Below, piece after piece: positions 49,578 to 60,190 of a stretch of 64,000 nt of DNA (position 1 is its first letter; each line of letters starts with the position of its first letter). Source of the DNA: Shouchella tritolerans (GTDB lineage Bacteria > Bacillota > Bacilli > Bacillales > Bacillaceae_D); contig NZ_JAODPB010000007.1 of NCBI RefSeq assembly GCF_025770735.1, forward strand, positions 62,001 to 126,000. Direction: 5' to 3'. The translations under genes were made by a program, and so were the position numbers. Under the pieces are notes generated by a model. That model was not told where the DNA came from. It was given only the letters and a program-made list of their open reading frames with translations, and did not search any database.

Positions 49578-50549
49578 TTATTTTTTTTTAGGAAAGGATA
49601 CTGTAGTGCGTTTGACAAGATGGAATGGTTGTTTAATTTTTTTATTCACACCATCAAAGAAAAGTTGAAATGCTTGTTCTCCAATGCTTTTTATATTCAG
49701 GTCTAAAGTTGTCAATCCAAGGGCCTCGGAAATAGGGGCATTATCCAATCCTATGATTGATAATTCCTCAGGGATTTTTATAACGTGAGCTTTTGCCTGA
49801 ATAATCATTCCAGCAGCTACTTCATCTCCGTTTGCCAAGATTGCAGTGGGCATATTTTCTTCATTGTATAGCTTATCAATAACTTTCTTTCCATCATTAA
49901 GTGTAAAGCAGTCGGTAAATACCCAAGAAGTTGATACTTTCTGATTAACTTTGCTAAGACAATCTTCAAATGCTGAAAAACGCATTTTACTGCTTAGACT
50001 ATTTTTTCTTCCTGTACAATACCCGATATTTCGATGCCCTTTGCCTATTAAGTATTTTAAAACTGATTTGAAAGCATCATAATGATCTATATAAACACAG
50101 GGTGCCTCTTCAACAAATTCGCAACCTATGATTGGACCATATTCAGTGAAAGAAAGTATTGTTTCCCAATCATTAGCATGCGACCATATGATTAAACCAT
50201 CCAGTTGTTTTCTTTTTAACATAAGCAAGTAATTTAATTCTATTTTTTTATTATAGTTTGTAGCACAGCAAAGCACAGCATAATTGTTTTCAAACGCTTT
50301 TTCCATCACCCCTCCAACCAGAGATTGAAAATATGGATGGTTTATATATGGGATTATGACACCCAATGTAAGCGTTTCCCCTTTAACTAGATGAATAGCA
50401 TTAAAATTTTGTTGATAGTTCAATTCCTCAATAATTCTTTTAACCTTAATTCTTTTTTCTTCACTTACATAGGGATGGTTATTCAATACTCTAGATACTG
50501 TAGTTATTGATACTCCAGCCAATTTAGCTATATCCTTGATAGTAGGAAT
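49578..50549 (-). CDS. LacI-family regulator with non-canonical (AUU or AUA) start
   Basis: The protein reads PTIKDIAKLAGVSITTVSRVL, then the LacI effector domain (LGVIIPYINHPYFQSLVGGV, ILANGDEVAAGMI, IGLDNAPISEALGLTTLDLN), 323 residues in all. The family start is M-PTIKDIA, but here the codon in that place is ATT (50549-50547), seven bases after AAGGGGTGA, and an in-frame TGA lies just before. The only ordinary start is TTG at 50522, inside the first helix, which would cut the DNA-binding motif. So either AUU is used, as in infC, or the start has been lost. The targets may be the neighbouring sugar genes. Confidence 0.75.
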   Translation of the reverse strand: MPTIKDIAKLAGVSITTVSRVLNNHPYVSEEKRIKVKRIIEELNYQQNFNAIHLVKGETLTLGVIIPYINHPYFQSLVGGVMEKAFENNYAVLCCATNYNKKIELNYLLMLKRKQLDGLIIWSHANDWETILSFTEYGPIIGCEFVEEAPCVYIDHYDAFKSVLKYLIGKGHRNIGYCTGRKNSLSSKMRFSAFEDCLSKVNQKVSTSWVFTDCFTLNDGKKVIDKLYNEENMPTAILANGDEVAAGMIIQAKAHVIKIPEELSIIGLDNAPISEALGLTTLDLNIKSIGEQAFQLFFDGVNKKIKQPFHLVKRTTVSFPKKK

Positions 50550-51316
50550 TATAGTTCACCCCTTATTTTTAAAATTAATAATCGATCGATTACAATGATA
50601 AACCATTAGCGTTCAGTTTGCTACCAACGATTAATCCGTCTTTGAACAAGGATTTTCCAAGGCAAACTAACATGCCTTTCAGTTATATGCTTGGAACTGC
50701 GTTAAATGTACAAGTTATTATCCCCTTAGATATATGCCGATGGGTAGCAGTTGACTAATAATGGTTTTTGTCCAGACTAAGAACAATACTTGAAAAAAAA
50801 GAGGTTTTGTTATATGCATCAAAAGTAAATAAAAGACCATATCTTGAAAATGAGATCCTAGTTTTGTCGATCATGAAAGAGCCTCTTGCTTTAGCGATCA
50901 AAATTCAGCTGTACAGGTGATCAACATTAGTCAATCCTGGCCATCCTGATTACCATATTATTTGAAAGGAAATTCCTACAGTCTATTAAATTAAATCGGT
51001 AAACGTATTCTGTTGTGAATTTGGTAAATAACATGCAAAGGATGGTAAAATCTAGTGACTGTAATAATTATCTCACTTTATTTAACACTCATCAAGTTCG
51101 TTTTTCTTTAAATTTATCGTATATTGTGCAAATTTAATTGTTTTTGTTACTTCATTCAAATACTTGATTTAATTGCATTTAGATAAACTTTTTCTACTTT
51201 GCCCCAAAGTCATTCAAGCGTTTTTGCCCTCTTGTTTGCTGGTCAAACGAATCACTTGAGGGGAATCCTTTTCACTCTTACGTTTTACGATTTCCTTAAA
51301 GTTATTAAGAGATACT
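50550..51316. other. Long gene-poor stretch
   Basis: About 770 bases with no supported gene. It is AT-rich and leads into the IS3 remnant. Frames are broken throughout, consistent with decayed mobile DNA. Confidence 0.5.
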
Positions 51317-51547
51317 TTGGATGGTGACGTCCATCCCGGTGCCCTCATATACTCGAATCAAGGTTTTCATTATACACAAGTAAAGGTAAGAGATCTGGTT
51401 GGCACAATCAATGTCATGCATAGGCAACTGTTTATACATTTTATCAATGGAATCTTTTTTGGATACTTTAAAGATCATGTAAAAGCCAGTGCTTATAAGA
51501 TGCTCCTTGAATTAAGAGGTAAAGTCGAGGGCTCTATTGACTATTAA
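51317..51547 (+). pseudogene. IS3-family transposase OrfB remnant (C-terminal)
   Basis: Seventy-six residues match the end of IS150-type OrfB: ALIYSNQGFHYT (for HSDQGFHYT), a distorted middle, then GIFFGYFKDHVKASAYK and ELRGKVEGSIDY. The catalytic Asp of HSDQG is replaced by Asn and the block around SRKGNCWDNA is scrambled, so it is inactive. Nothing of the N-terminal part is next to it. Confidence 0.75.
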
Positions 51548-51655
51548 AACTCTGGTCGTTACCAATGGGATTAAAAAGAATGACCCTGGAACAATACCAA
51601 GGTCATCACTTCATCACTAGCTGCTTAAATTTTTGACTGTCTATTAAGAAAGGGT

Positions 51656-51683
51656 GTAGATCATCCCTTATTCCTAGATCTAC
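51656..51683 (-). terminator. Weak hairpin after second GH1 gene
   Basis: GTAGATC and GATCTAC pair around a 14-base loop 5 bases beyond the stop, followed on the minus strand by ACCCTTTCTT. A possible terminator, not a strong one. Confidence 0.3.
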
Positions 51684-51687
51684 TTAT

Positions 51688-53139
<1,452 letters not shown>

Positions 53140-55038
53140 CTATTTCACAACAGTAAGCAAGTCATCGCCTTGTGTCGCTGTCTCTGTTTCATTAATGATG
53201 ATTTCAGTGTAGTTAGCTACGTTGGTCACAATAACAGGCGTGATTGTCTGTAGACCTGCTGCTTTTATCGCTCCCATGTCAAACTCACTCAATACATCCC
53301 CTTGTTTTACTTTGTCTCCTTCTTTTATATGCAAGGAGAATGGTGAGCCATCCATTTGCACCGTATCCAGTCCAACGTGTATCAATACCTCGGCACCGGA
53401 ATTCGAGCGCAAGCCGATGGCATGCTTCGTTGGCGCAACCATCACGATCGTTCCATCAAATGGTGCGTACACCTTATTATTAGACGGTTCAATCGCCAAT
53501 CCTTTGCCCATAGCCCCTGAACTGAACACTTCATCTGGCACTATCTCCAAAGCGAGAAGCTTCCCGGTTAAAGGGGCATGGACCACTTCTTCATTGTTTG
53601 CAGCTGCAGACGCTTCTGCCTTGGCATCTTTCTGATCCACTGCTACACTGCTGTCTGCTTGTGTAGCAGCGTCTTCCCCAAAGCCAAAGAGTTGAATCAG
53701 GACAATCGGCAGGATAATAGCGATAACAGTGCCGATAACAATTCCCAAGAAACTTGTCGGGTAATCTGCATTAATGCCATTAACAATGGTTAATGGTCCT
53801 GGAAGTCCTGCATAAGCGAAATAATATGGATTGAAAAAGCTTGCAACAATAGCACCCACTGCACCAGAAATACATCCAATGATGAATGGTTTCTTGAATC
53901 GAAGTGTCACACCATAGATTGCTGGCTCTGTTATGCCGAATATGCCAGTAACACCTGCAGAAACACCGATTTTCTTCACTTCTTTACTTTTTGCTTTCAG
54001 GATGACCCCCATTACCGCTCCAACCTGAGCAATAACGGCAATCGTTTGATAAGCCTGGAAAGAATCACGGCCAAATTGGTCGAAGTTTGCCAAAACCATT
54101 GGTGTAATACCCCAGTGGACACCGAAGATAACGATAACCTGCCACAGGGAGCCAATGATTGCACCTGCAAGCCATGGAGCGTATTCAGCCAAAAAGTTAT
54201 ATCCATTCGCAATTCCATTTGCTCCAAGGGATGTCAATGGGCCAATTGCTACAAGTGTTAGCGGAACCATGACCAAAATGGAAATCAGCGGCACGAACAA
54301 CGGACGGATTACTTCGTTCATATGCTTGTTCAAGAAACGTTCCAAGTAAGAAAGTATCCAAACTAGGAATAATGGCGGCAAGACAGATGATGTGTAAGTA
54401 GTCTCTGATAATGGCAGCCCAAGAAAATTCATGCTGTTCCCATCAGCGATGCTGGCAGCCATCGTTGCCCAATCAGGACTGACAAGCGCAGCACAGGCCG
54501 CAACTGCAATATACGTATTAGTCTTGAAATGCTTGGATGCTGTTATCGCTATGAAGATCGGCAGGAACGTAAACGGTGCCCATGAAATGAAGCTCAATAC
54601 TTGGTACGTACTTGTTGCTTCGAAGTCCTTGGACATCAAGTTAATTAAAATTAGTGCACCTTGCAAAATACCAGCTGCTGCTAGGACATAGATAAATGGC
54701 GCAAATACCGCAGACATGGTGGCAATGATACGATTTAGAATGGAGCCTTTATTTTGATTATCCACTTCGGCCGTATCCACATTCACTAGCTTGGCGAATT
54801 CTTCATAAACTTCGCCGACATGCTGGCCGATTACGACTTGGAATTGACCGCCATTCTCTACTACTGTAATAACTCCCGGCAAACTGTTGACCTCTTCTTT
54901 TGCTGACGGCTTTGACCGTTTCAGCACTAAGCGCAGACGCGTCGCACAACGGGCAGCGTTTACAATATTTTCTTCACCACCGACAGCCTTCAATATATCT
55001 GCAGCAAGTTTTGGATAATCCCTTGTTTTATTAGCCAT
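53140..55038 (-). CDS. bglP: Beta-glucoside PTS transporter EIIBCA (second copy)
   Basis: The 632-residue permease has EIIB with Cys31 (NAARCATRLRLVLK), EIIC (GITEPAIYGVTLRFKKPF) and EIIA with HVGLDTVQMDG. The ATG giving MANKTRDYPKL follows AGAGGTG; three codons further upstream is another possible start. The domain order and linker match the copy at 10.5 kb. A GntR-family gene is divergent and probably represses it. Confidence 0.93.
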   Translation of the reverse strand: MANKTRDYPKLAADILKAVGGEENIVNAARCATRLRLVLKRSKPSAKEEVNSLPGVITVVENGGQFQVVIGQHVGEVYEEFAKLVNVDTAEVDNQNKGSILNRIIATMSAVFAPFIYVLAAAGILQGALILINLMSKDFEATSTYQVLSFISWAPFTFLPIFIAITASKHFKTNTYIAVAACAALVSPDWATMAASIADGNSMNFLGLPLSETTYTSSVLPPLFLVWILSYLERFLNKHMNEVIRPLFVPLISILVMVPLTLVAIGPLTSLGANGIANGYNFLAEYAPWLAGAIIGSLWQVIVIFGVHWGITPMVLANFDQFGRDSFQAYQTIAVIAQVGAVMGVILKAKSKEVKKIGVSAGVTGIFGITEPAIYGVTLRFKKPFIIGCISGAVGAIVASFFNPYYFAYAGLPGPLTIVNGINADYPTSFLGIVIGTVIAIILPIVLIQLFGFGEDAATQADSSVAVDQKDAKAEASAAANNEEVVHAPLTGKLLALEIVPDEVFSSGAMGKGLAIEPSNNKVYAPFDGTIVMVAPTKHAIGLRSNSGAEVLIHVGLDTVQMDGSPFSLHIKEGDKVKQGDVLSEFDMGAIKAAGLQTITPVIVTNVANYTEIIINETETATQGDDLLTVVK

Positions 55039-55206
55039 TTGAAACACCTCTTCCCCACTAATTATACACTCACATTATAATTATAACGGTACAATTTATC
55101 AATGCTAAACTAATAAAATTAACAGTGTATACTAAAATAGTGGGGGTTTCCGTAATTGAGCGGCTGTGCTAAAATCACACTATCTGAATATATAAGGAAT
55201 GTTTCT

Positions 55207-55914
55207 ATGCTTAAATATCAGCAAATTGCTTACGATATACAGCAAGACATCGAGAATAATGACCTTCCGCAAGGCACGAAGCTACCGGTGCTGGAAACCC
55301 TGATGTCCCAATATAAAGCGAGCAAAAGCACCGTTATCAAGGCACTCAGCCTGCTCGAACGAAAAGGACTCGTTTACCAAGTCCGTGGCAGTGGTATCTT
55401 CGTGCGCCGCCGCAACCGAAAAGGCTATATAAGCTTTTCTAACCATGGCTTCAGTGATGAACTACGCGAATTTGATATTACTTCTAAAGTATTGGATCTC
55501 GAAATCCGTAAACCTTTAGCCGAAGTTGCTTCCAACCTTAAGATTAACCCAGAGGACGATGTCTACTACGTTAAACGAATTCGTTATATCAACGGACAAA
55601 CATTATGTCTCGAAGAATCCTATTATAATAAGGAGATCGTCACCTATCTGAATAACGAAATCGCCACCGGTTCTATCTTCGATTACATCAGCAACGCCCT
55701 GGGAGCGAAAATCGGCTTTTCCGATTTGTATATGCACATCCAGAAACTGAATGAAAGCGAAGCACAGTTTCTTGGACTCCAAAAAGGCGATCCGAAACTT
55801 TTCGTCGAAACGATATTCTATTTGAATAACGGCCAGCCGTTCGACTTTTCAAGAATTACCTATAACTACGAACAGGCGCAGTTCTTCTTCCAATCGACGG
55901 GGTATTCGTTGTAA
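55207..55914 (+). CDS. GntR-family (HutC/TreR type) transcriptional regulator
   Basis: This 235-residue protein has a winged-helix domain (residues 1-70: LPQGTKLPVLETLMSQYKAS, VYQVRGSGIFVR) and a UTRA sensor domain (YVKRIRYINGQTLCLEESYY, TIFYLNNGQPFDFSRITYNY). Such proteins repress PTS operons and respond to phosphorylated sugars. The ATG at 55207 follows AAGGAATG; the frame is open 17 codons further up. It is divergent from the bglP/GH1 pair and has its own terminator. Confidence 0.9.
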   Translation: MLKYQQIAYDIQQDIENNDLPQGTKLPVLETLMSQYKASKSTVIKALSLLERKGLVYQVRGSGIFVRRRNRKGYISFSNHGFSDELREFDITSKVLDLEIRKPLAEVASNLKINPEDDVYYVKRIRYINGQTLCLEESYYNKEIVTYLNNEIATGSIFDYISNALGAKIGFSDLYMHIQKLNESEAQFLGLQKGDPKLFVETIFYLNNGQPFDFSRITYNYEQAQFFFQSTGYSL

Positions 55915-55963
55915 GTAGGCAAAAAACAAATTACCACTTGGTAACACTTGCTTCAGGCACTAA

Positions 55964-56001
55964 CAAAACGCCTCTGAGAACTCAATCTCAAAGGCGTTTT
56001 G
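55964..56001 (+). terminator. Terminator of the GntR-family gene
   Basis: CAAAACGCCTCTGAGA and TCTCAAAGGCGTTTTG form a 16-bp stem with one mismatch around a 6-base loop, followed by TCT. It lies 50 bases after the regulator stop. Confidence 0.75.
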
Positions 56002-56164
56002 TCTAGTGGCATCGGCGTTTGCTTTATTTTGGTTCGAATTTCTTGCAATACAAAACCTTTGTCGCTGGTTCTTTTTAGAATGGGATAAAATCACTATCCC
56101 AATGATCATCTGTTCAATTAGGACATCCCCGTGTACATCGCTTTTCTTTTCCTCTTTAATTGTC

Positions 56165-56215
56165 CAAAAAAGCCTGCCGACTACCTCAGCAAAACGGAGA
56201 CTTTGTCGACAGGCT
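56165..56215 (-). terminator. Terminator of the lipoprotein gene
   Basis: On the minus strand AGCCTGTCGAC and GTCGGCAGGCT pair with one mismatch and are followed by TTTTTTGG, about 70 bases after the lipoprotein stop. Confidence 0.65.
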
Positions 56216-56216
56216 G

Positions 56217-56251
56217 AAGCGGCCCCCTTTTTAATCGAGGGCCGCTTTTTT
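56217..56251 (+). terminator. Plus-strand terminator
   Basis: AGCGGCCC and GGGCCGCT form an 8-bp GC-rich stem followed by TTTTTT. It would stop read-through from the plus strand into the convergent lipoprotein gene. Confidence 0.65.
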
Positions 56252-56286
56252 CAATCTCATCGGATGCAATGAATGATCCTGATTTC

Positions 56287-56892
56287 TTATTCTTCTCGTC
56301 CAAAAGCCTTTGTATCAATGTTTTTCTCATCAAGGAATTCTTCTATTTTTTTCTGTTCTTTTCCATTCACTACACCACTTTGATCGATTAGTGATCCAAA
56401 GTCCATTTCCAAAAAATTTCCTTCACTAATGTCGTCAATCAGATTATTGAGTGCATCATTTAACTCATAAAGGTATTGATTGGACGCTGTCATGTACTGA
56501 CTAATTCTATCAGCCTCTTCTTGATACCCTTCAGGCAACGTATTATTTAAAATATAATTAGAGAAATTCTCATCGTTTTCTTTTATGAGCTTGTTAATTT
56601 CGTTAAATGCATCCAAATCACTTTTAGTTAATTGTTCACCTGCATCGATCATCTCCTCGAATGGATCGCTTGCATGATATAAATCTTCGCTGCTGTCTAA
56701 ATACATTTTTATGCTTTGTTTGATTTCTTCTTCGTCAATGAAATCATTGTTTTTTTCAGAAGTGAAAATCGTACTCGGTATTTCTACGTCGCTTGTGCTA
56801 GGTGTTGCATCCTCAGTAGCATCGATATTTTCTTCTTGGGAACATGCAGCCAACACAAAAATGATGAAGAAGCTAATAACGATTCTTTTCAT
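56287..56892 (-). CDS. Uncharacterised lipoprotein, 201 residues
   Basis: The protein begins MKRIVISFFIIFVLAACSQE, a signal peptide with lipobox LAAC (Cys17), and continues as an acidic, helical domain (FIDEEEIKQSIKMYLDSSED, DADRISQY-like repeats). No enzyme motif is seen. It is acidic and resembles many small Bacillaceae lipoproteins of unknown function. ATG has GAGGGAG upstream. Encoded between the second PTS locus and rlmD. Confidence 0.8.
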   Translation of the reverse strand: MKRIVISFFIIFVLAACSQEENIDATEDATPSTSDVEIPSTIFTSEKNNDFIDEEEIKQSIKMYLDSSEDLYHASDPFEEMIDAGEQLTKSDLDAFNEINKLIKENDENFSNYILNNTLPEGYQEEADRISQYMTASNQYLYELNDALNNLIDDISEGNFLEMDFGSLIDQSGVVNGKEQKKIEEFLDEKNIDTKAFGREE

Positions 56893-56957
56893 TCATTTCT
56901 CCCTCTTTCCTCTCTCCACTTTATCTCCCGCTCCTTAAATATTATACACGGTTCTAG

Positions 56958-58337
56958 TTACGAATTTATAACTAAGCTCGCCACAGCTTCTACATGCGTC
57001 GTCTGCGGAAACATATCAACAGGCGTCACTTCTTCCGTCTTGTAGCCGCCATCTTCGAGAATGCGCAAATCACGGGCCAATGTTCCTGGGTTGCAGGATA
57101 CGTATACAATGCGTTTTGGCTTCATTTCAATCATTGTCCGCAGCAACGCTTCGTCGCAGCCTTTTCGCGGTGGGTCGACGACAATGACGTCGGCGTCGAT
57201 GCCTTGGTCATGCCAGCGTGGAATGACTTCTTCTGCTTCGCCGACGGCAAATGTGGCATTGGTGATCTGGTTGAGTTTGGCGTTGCGCTTGGCGTCTTTA
57301 ATTGCTTCGGGGACAATTTCGACTCCGTAGACATGGCGCGCTTTTTTGGCTAAAAACAGTGAAATCGTGCCAATGCCGCAATACGCATCGATAACAGTTT
57401 CGTTTCCTGTTAAGTCAGCGTATTCGAGCGCTTTCCTGTACAGGCGGTTCGTCTGTTCAGGGTTCACTTGGTAAAAAGACCGGGCTGAAATCGCAAAGCG
57501 AATCCTGTTTATTTCATCATACAAATAGTGCTCGCCCCAGAGCACTTCTGTTTGCTGACCGAATATGACATTTGTCCGTTTGTTGTTGATGTTTTGGACG
57601 ATGGAGACGACGCCTGGCACATGCTTTCGAATACCGGAAATGAACGCTTCCTTGTGAGGAAGCTTCTTTTCTTTTGTGACGAGTACAACCATGACTTGCC
57701 CAGTCGTTTTTCCGTAACGGGCGACAATATGGCGCAACACGCCTTGATGGTTTTGTTCCTGGTAGGCGGGGATGCGCAGCTCTTTGGCTAGCTGTTTAAC
57801 TGTCTGCACGACCATATCATTTTCTTTATGTTGGATGATGCATTGGTCCATATCAACGATGGAGTGGCTCCGTTTCGCATAAAAGCCAGCAACGAAATCG
57901 CCTTTTTGGAAAGCGACTGGCACTTGCGATTTATTGCGGTATCTCCATGGATCGTCCATGCCGATGACAGGGCGGACAGGTACGTCGGGAAGTTTGGCGA
58001 CTCGATCCATGACATCTTTTACTTGTTTTTGCTTATAAGCAAGTTGGGCGCTGTAATCCATATGTTGGATTTGGCAGCCCCCACATTTATAGAAGATCGG
58101 GCACGGCGGCTCAACGCGATGCTCGCTTTTTGTTTGTACTTGGAGCAAGCGTCCATAGCCGTAGCCCGCTTTTGTTTTTACCACTTTAATATCGACTGTT
58201 TCGCCAGGGAGTGCCTGAGGGATAAAGAGGGCGTAGCCGTTTACTTTCGCTACGCCTGCCCCTTCATGGGTCAAATCTTCTATTGTAACGGTGAGCGTTT
58301 CGTTTTTTTGTACAGGGGGTGCTTGTTTTTTCATCAT
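56958..58337 (-). CDS. rlmD: 23S rRNA (uracil-C5)-methyltransferase RlmD (RlmCD type)
   Basis: The 459-residue protein is a TrmA/RumA-type enzyme with a TRAM domain (about 1-70: [20 protein letters not shown]), iron-sulfur cysteines ([21 protein letters not shown]), a SAM-binding region ([14 protein letters not shown]) and the catalytic [11 protein letters not shown]. It methylates 23S rRNA uracils; the Bacillus homologue does both U747 and U1939. The start at 58337 follows GGA and a pair of ATGs. The frame is open 43 codons further up but that lies in the spacer. Gene order matches B. subtilis. Confidence 0.92.
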   Translation of the reverse strand: MMKKQAPPVQKNETLTVTIEDLTHEGAGVAKVNGYALFIPQALPGETVDIKVVKTKAGYGYGRLLQVQTKSEHRVEPPCPIFYKCGGCQIQHMDYSAQLAYKQKQVKDVMDRVAKLPDVPVRPVIGMDDPWRYRNKSQVPVAFQKGDFVAGFYAKRSHSIVDMDQCIIQHKENDMVVQTVKQLAKELRIPAYQEQNHQGVLRHIVARYGKTTGQVMVVLVTKEKKLPHKEAFISGIRKHVPGVVSIVQNINNKRTNVIFGQQTEVLWGEHYLYDEINRIRFAISARSFYQVNPEQTNRLYRKALEYADLTGNETVIDAYCGIGTISLFLAKKARHVYGVEIVPEAIKDAKRNAKLNQITNATFAVGEAEEVIPRWHDQGIDADVIVVDPPRKGCDEALLRTMIEMKPKRIVYVSCNPGTLARDLRILEDGGYKTEEVTPVDMFPQTTHVEAVASLVINS

Positions 58338-58408
58338 TAATATACGTCCTTTGCAAACATTCCTTTTCCTCGCCTCATTGTACCATGAAGTTTGCTCGGG
58401 ACAAAGCG

Positions 58409-58867
58409 CTAAACCGTCTGGCGTTGCTTGAGTGCAGTGAGAAATGTGTTTGCAAATGAACGACATGCTGCTCGTTCTTCGTCTGTATTCGGGTCGAATT
58501 CCATTTCAAGGCCTTCGGCGGTGACGGTGGCGCCGCCATTTCGCAAAATCGATTCAAATGTATGGACTGCTTCACAAAAAGCAGGGTAAACGCGGTCTCC
58601 TGAACCGAAAACAGCGGCAATGACGCCTGTTAAGTCGAGTTCAGCTAACTCTTCGGCAAAATCTTCGGCTTCATAGGGCAAGTCGCCGTCTCCCCATGTA
58701 TAACTACCGATCAATACTCCCTCGTAATTCAATAGTTCCGAAGCGTTATAGCCGTCCATTTCCTCCATATCGACTTCAACGCCGTTTGTTGCTAATTCTG
58801 CTTTGATTAGTTCAGCCATATCTTCCGTATTTCCAGACATGCTGGCAAATACAATCAATACGCGCAT
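58409..58867 (-). CDS. Flavodoxin (short chain)
   Basis: The 152-residue protein begins [20 protein letters not shown], with the FMN phosphate loop SMSGNT, then [17 protein letters not shown] and [15 protein letters not shown]. It is a single-electron carrier that replaces ferredoxin when iron is low. The ATG at 58867 follows GGGAGAG. A Fur box with one mismatch lies just upstream, so it should be induced by iron limitation. Confidence 0.9.
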   Translation of the reverse strand: MRVLIVFASMSGNTEDMAELIKAELATNGVEVDMEEMDGYNASELLNYEGVLIGSYTWGDGDLPYEAEDFAEELAELDLTGVIAAVFGSGDRVYPAFCEAVHTFESILRNGGATVTAEGLEMEFDPNTDEERAACRSFANTFLTALKQRQTV

Positions 58868-58911
58868 GAAAGTCTCTCCCTTCCCGTTCCTTACATTTAT
58901 AATAATGATAT

Positions 58912-58926
58912 TGATAATCATTTTCA
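58912..58926 (-). promoter_or_regulatory. Fur box upstream of flavodoxin
   Basis: TGATAATCATTTTCA matches the 7-1-7 Fur operator at all but one position, 45 bases before the flavodoxin start. It supports iron regulation. Confidence 0.7.
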
Positions 58927-59033
58927 ATGAAAAAACAGGGAACAATTCTCTAAAAATCTGGTTACCTTGTTTTTTTGCGAGAAAAGCAAAGGGAGCCTCC
59001 CCTATAAGAAACCATTTTTTCTAAACGCACGAA

Positions 59034-59071
59034 CAAAAACGCAGCTTCTTTTCTTTCAGAAGCTGCGTTTT
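59034..59071 (-). terminator. Terminator of dgkB
   Basis: Arms AAAACGCAGCTTCT and AGAAGCTGCGTTTT pair perfectly over 14 bases, and on the minus strand are followed by TTTTTG. It lies 3 bases after the dgkB stop. Confidence 0.85.
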
Positions 59072-59073
59072 CA

Positions 59074-59979
59074 CTAGTTTCGCTTGCGGTCTTTCGGCAT
59101 AAGCATCTGGAAATGGTGATACAAATTTTCGAATTCGGCCGGCAAGACGCCGCCTCGTTCGCCGTCGAGGTTCAACTTCATTTCATCGTCTCCCATGACC
59201 GATACTTTAATGCGGTTCGCTTTTACATACATTAATTTCGGGTGGTTAATATGCTCGCCCCGGAGCGCAAGCGATGCCAAATGGACAAACTCAGGAAACG
59301 ATGTCTTCTTGACAATGATAAAGTCAAACAACCCATCTTGAATGGAAGCGGCTGGGCATAGTTTTTCAAAACCGCCGACTGAGTTTGTATTGGCGATCAA
59401 AAACATCATGATTTCGTCTTCAAACTGTTTGCCATCATATTCGACATGGACAAAAGTCGGCTTGACTTGCGGCAATTTTTCCAGCCCTTTAATGTAATAA
59501 GCGAGCTGGCCAACGATTGTCTTTAGCTTTGCCGGAACTTCATATGTTAACTCAGTTAACGTTCCTGCGGCAGCGATATTGGTAAAATACTTCTGGTTCA
59601 TGCGGCCAATGTCAATGGGCTCAAAGTGGCCTTCACACAAAACGTCGCATGCTTTTTCAATATCTCTGGAAATGCCAAGCGCCCGGGCGAAATCATTGGT
59701 CGTCCCTGCTGGGATAATGCCGAGCATTGGGCGTTTCTCCAGCCCCGCTAGTCCGTTAACGACTTCAAAAATCGTCCCATCTCCTCCAGCAGCAATAACG
59801 AGATCAAAGCCCCGTTCTCCTGCTTGGCGGGCAGCCCGTGTCGCGCAGCCTTCCTCTGCTGTCGTCGCGTGTGCTGACGTTTCATACCCCGCCTTCTCCA
59901 GGCGTTCTAATATGTAGGCTAAGTTCTTTCTTAGTTGCTCACGGCCAGAACTTGGATTATAAATCAATCGTGCCCGTTT
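59074..59979 (-). CDS. dgkB: Diacylglycerol kinase DgkB
   Basis: The 301-residue protein begins MKRARLIYNPSSGREQLRKN and has VIAAGGDGTIFEVVNGL, GIIPAGTTNDFARALG and a late DGERGG. It recycles diacylglycerol from teichoic acid synthesis to phosphatidate. It lies between gatB and the flavodoxin/rlmD genes, the same synteny as in B. subtilis (gatB-dgkB-rlmCD), so it is the housekeeping copy, unlike the two paralogues at 18-22 kb. The frame is open ten codons further up; the chosen ATG is the family start. Confidence 0.93.
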   Translation of the reverse strand, partial: KRARLIYNPSSGREQLRKNLAYILERLEKAGYETSAHATTAEEGCATRAARQAGERGFDLVIAAGGDGTIFEVVNGLAGLEKRPMLGIIPAGTTNDFARALGISRDIEKACDVLCEGHFEPIDIGRMNQKYFTNIAAAGTLTELTYEVPAKLKTIVGQLAYYIKGLEKLPQVKPTFVHVEYDGKQFEDEIMMFLIANTNSVGGFEKLCPAASIQDGLFDFIIVKKTSFPEFVHLASLALRGEHINHPKLMYVKANRIKVSVMGDDEMKLNLDGERGGVLPAEFENLYHHFQMLMPKDRKRN

Positions 59980-60142
59980 CATAACAATCCCTACTTTACT
60001 TTTTTGCAATCATGTCATTCTTCTATTGTACTAAAAACAATAGTGCGAATGGGCGTAAGATCTACTCAATTTTGTGAAAAATAACGGCAAGCAACACTTT
60101 CTATCTTTTCCCGTTTCTCGCGCTAGTAAACGCTGAGTCCAT

Positions 60143-60183
60143 AAAAAAGCAAGAGAACGGCTTTTGTTCAGCTGTTCTCTTGC
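60143..60183 (-). terminator. Terminator of the gatCAB operon
   Basis: GCAAGAGAAC and GTTCTCTTGC pair around a loop, with GCTTTTTTATGG following on the minus strand, 8 bases after the gatB stop. Confidence 0.8.
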
Positions 60184-60190
60184 ATGTTCC

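Larger units (their letters stand above)
55915..56286. other. Intergenic stretch with three hairpins
   Basis: Contains two plus-strand terminators and one minus-strand terminator listed separately. On the minus strand near 56080-56120 a short stretch reads MIIGIVILSHSKK, like the start of DhaM-type PTS proteins, but stops follow and I do not call a gene. Confidence 0.5.

Noticed and set aside
56080-56160. Short DhaM-like stretch MIIGIVILSHSKK on the minus strand
   Set aside because: Only about 13 residues, followed by stops and frameshift; too little to call a remnant.
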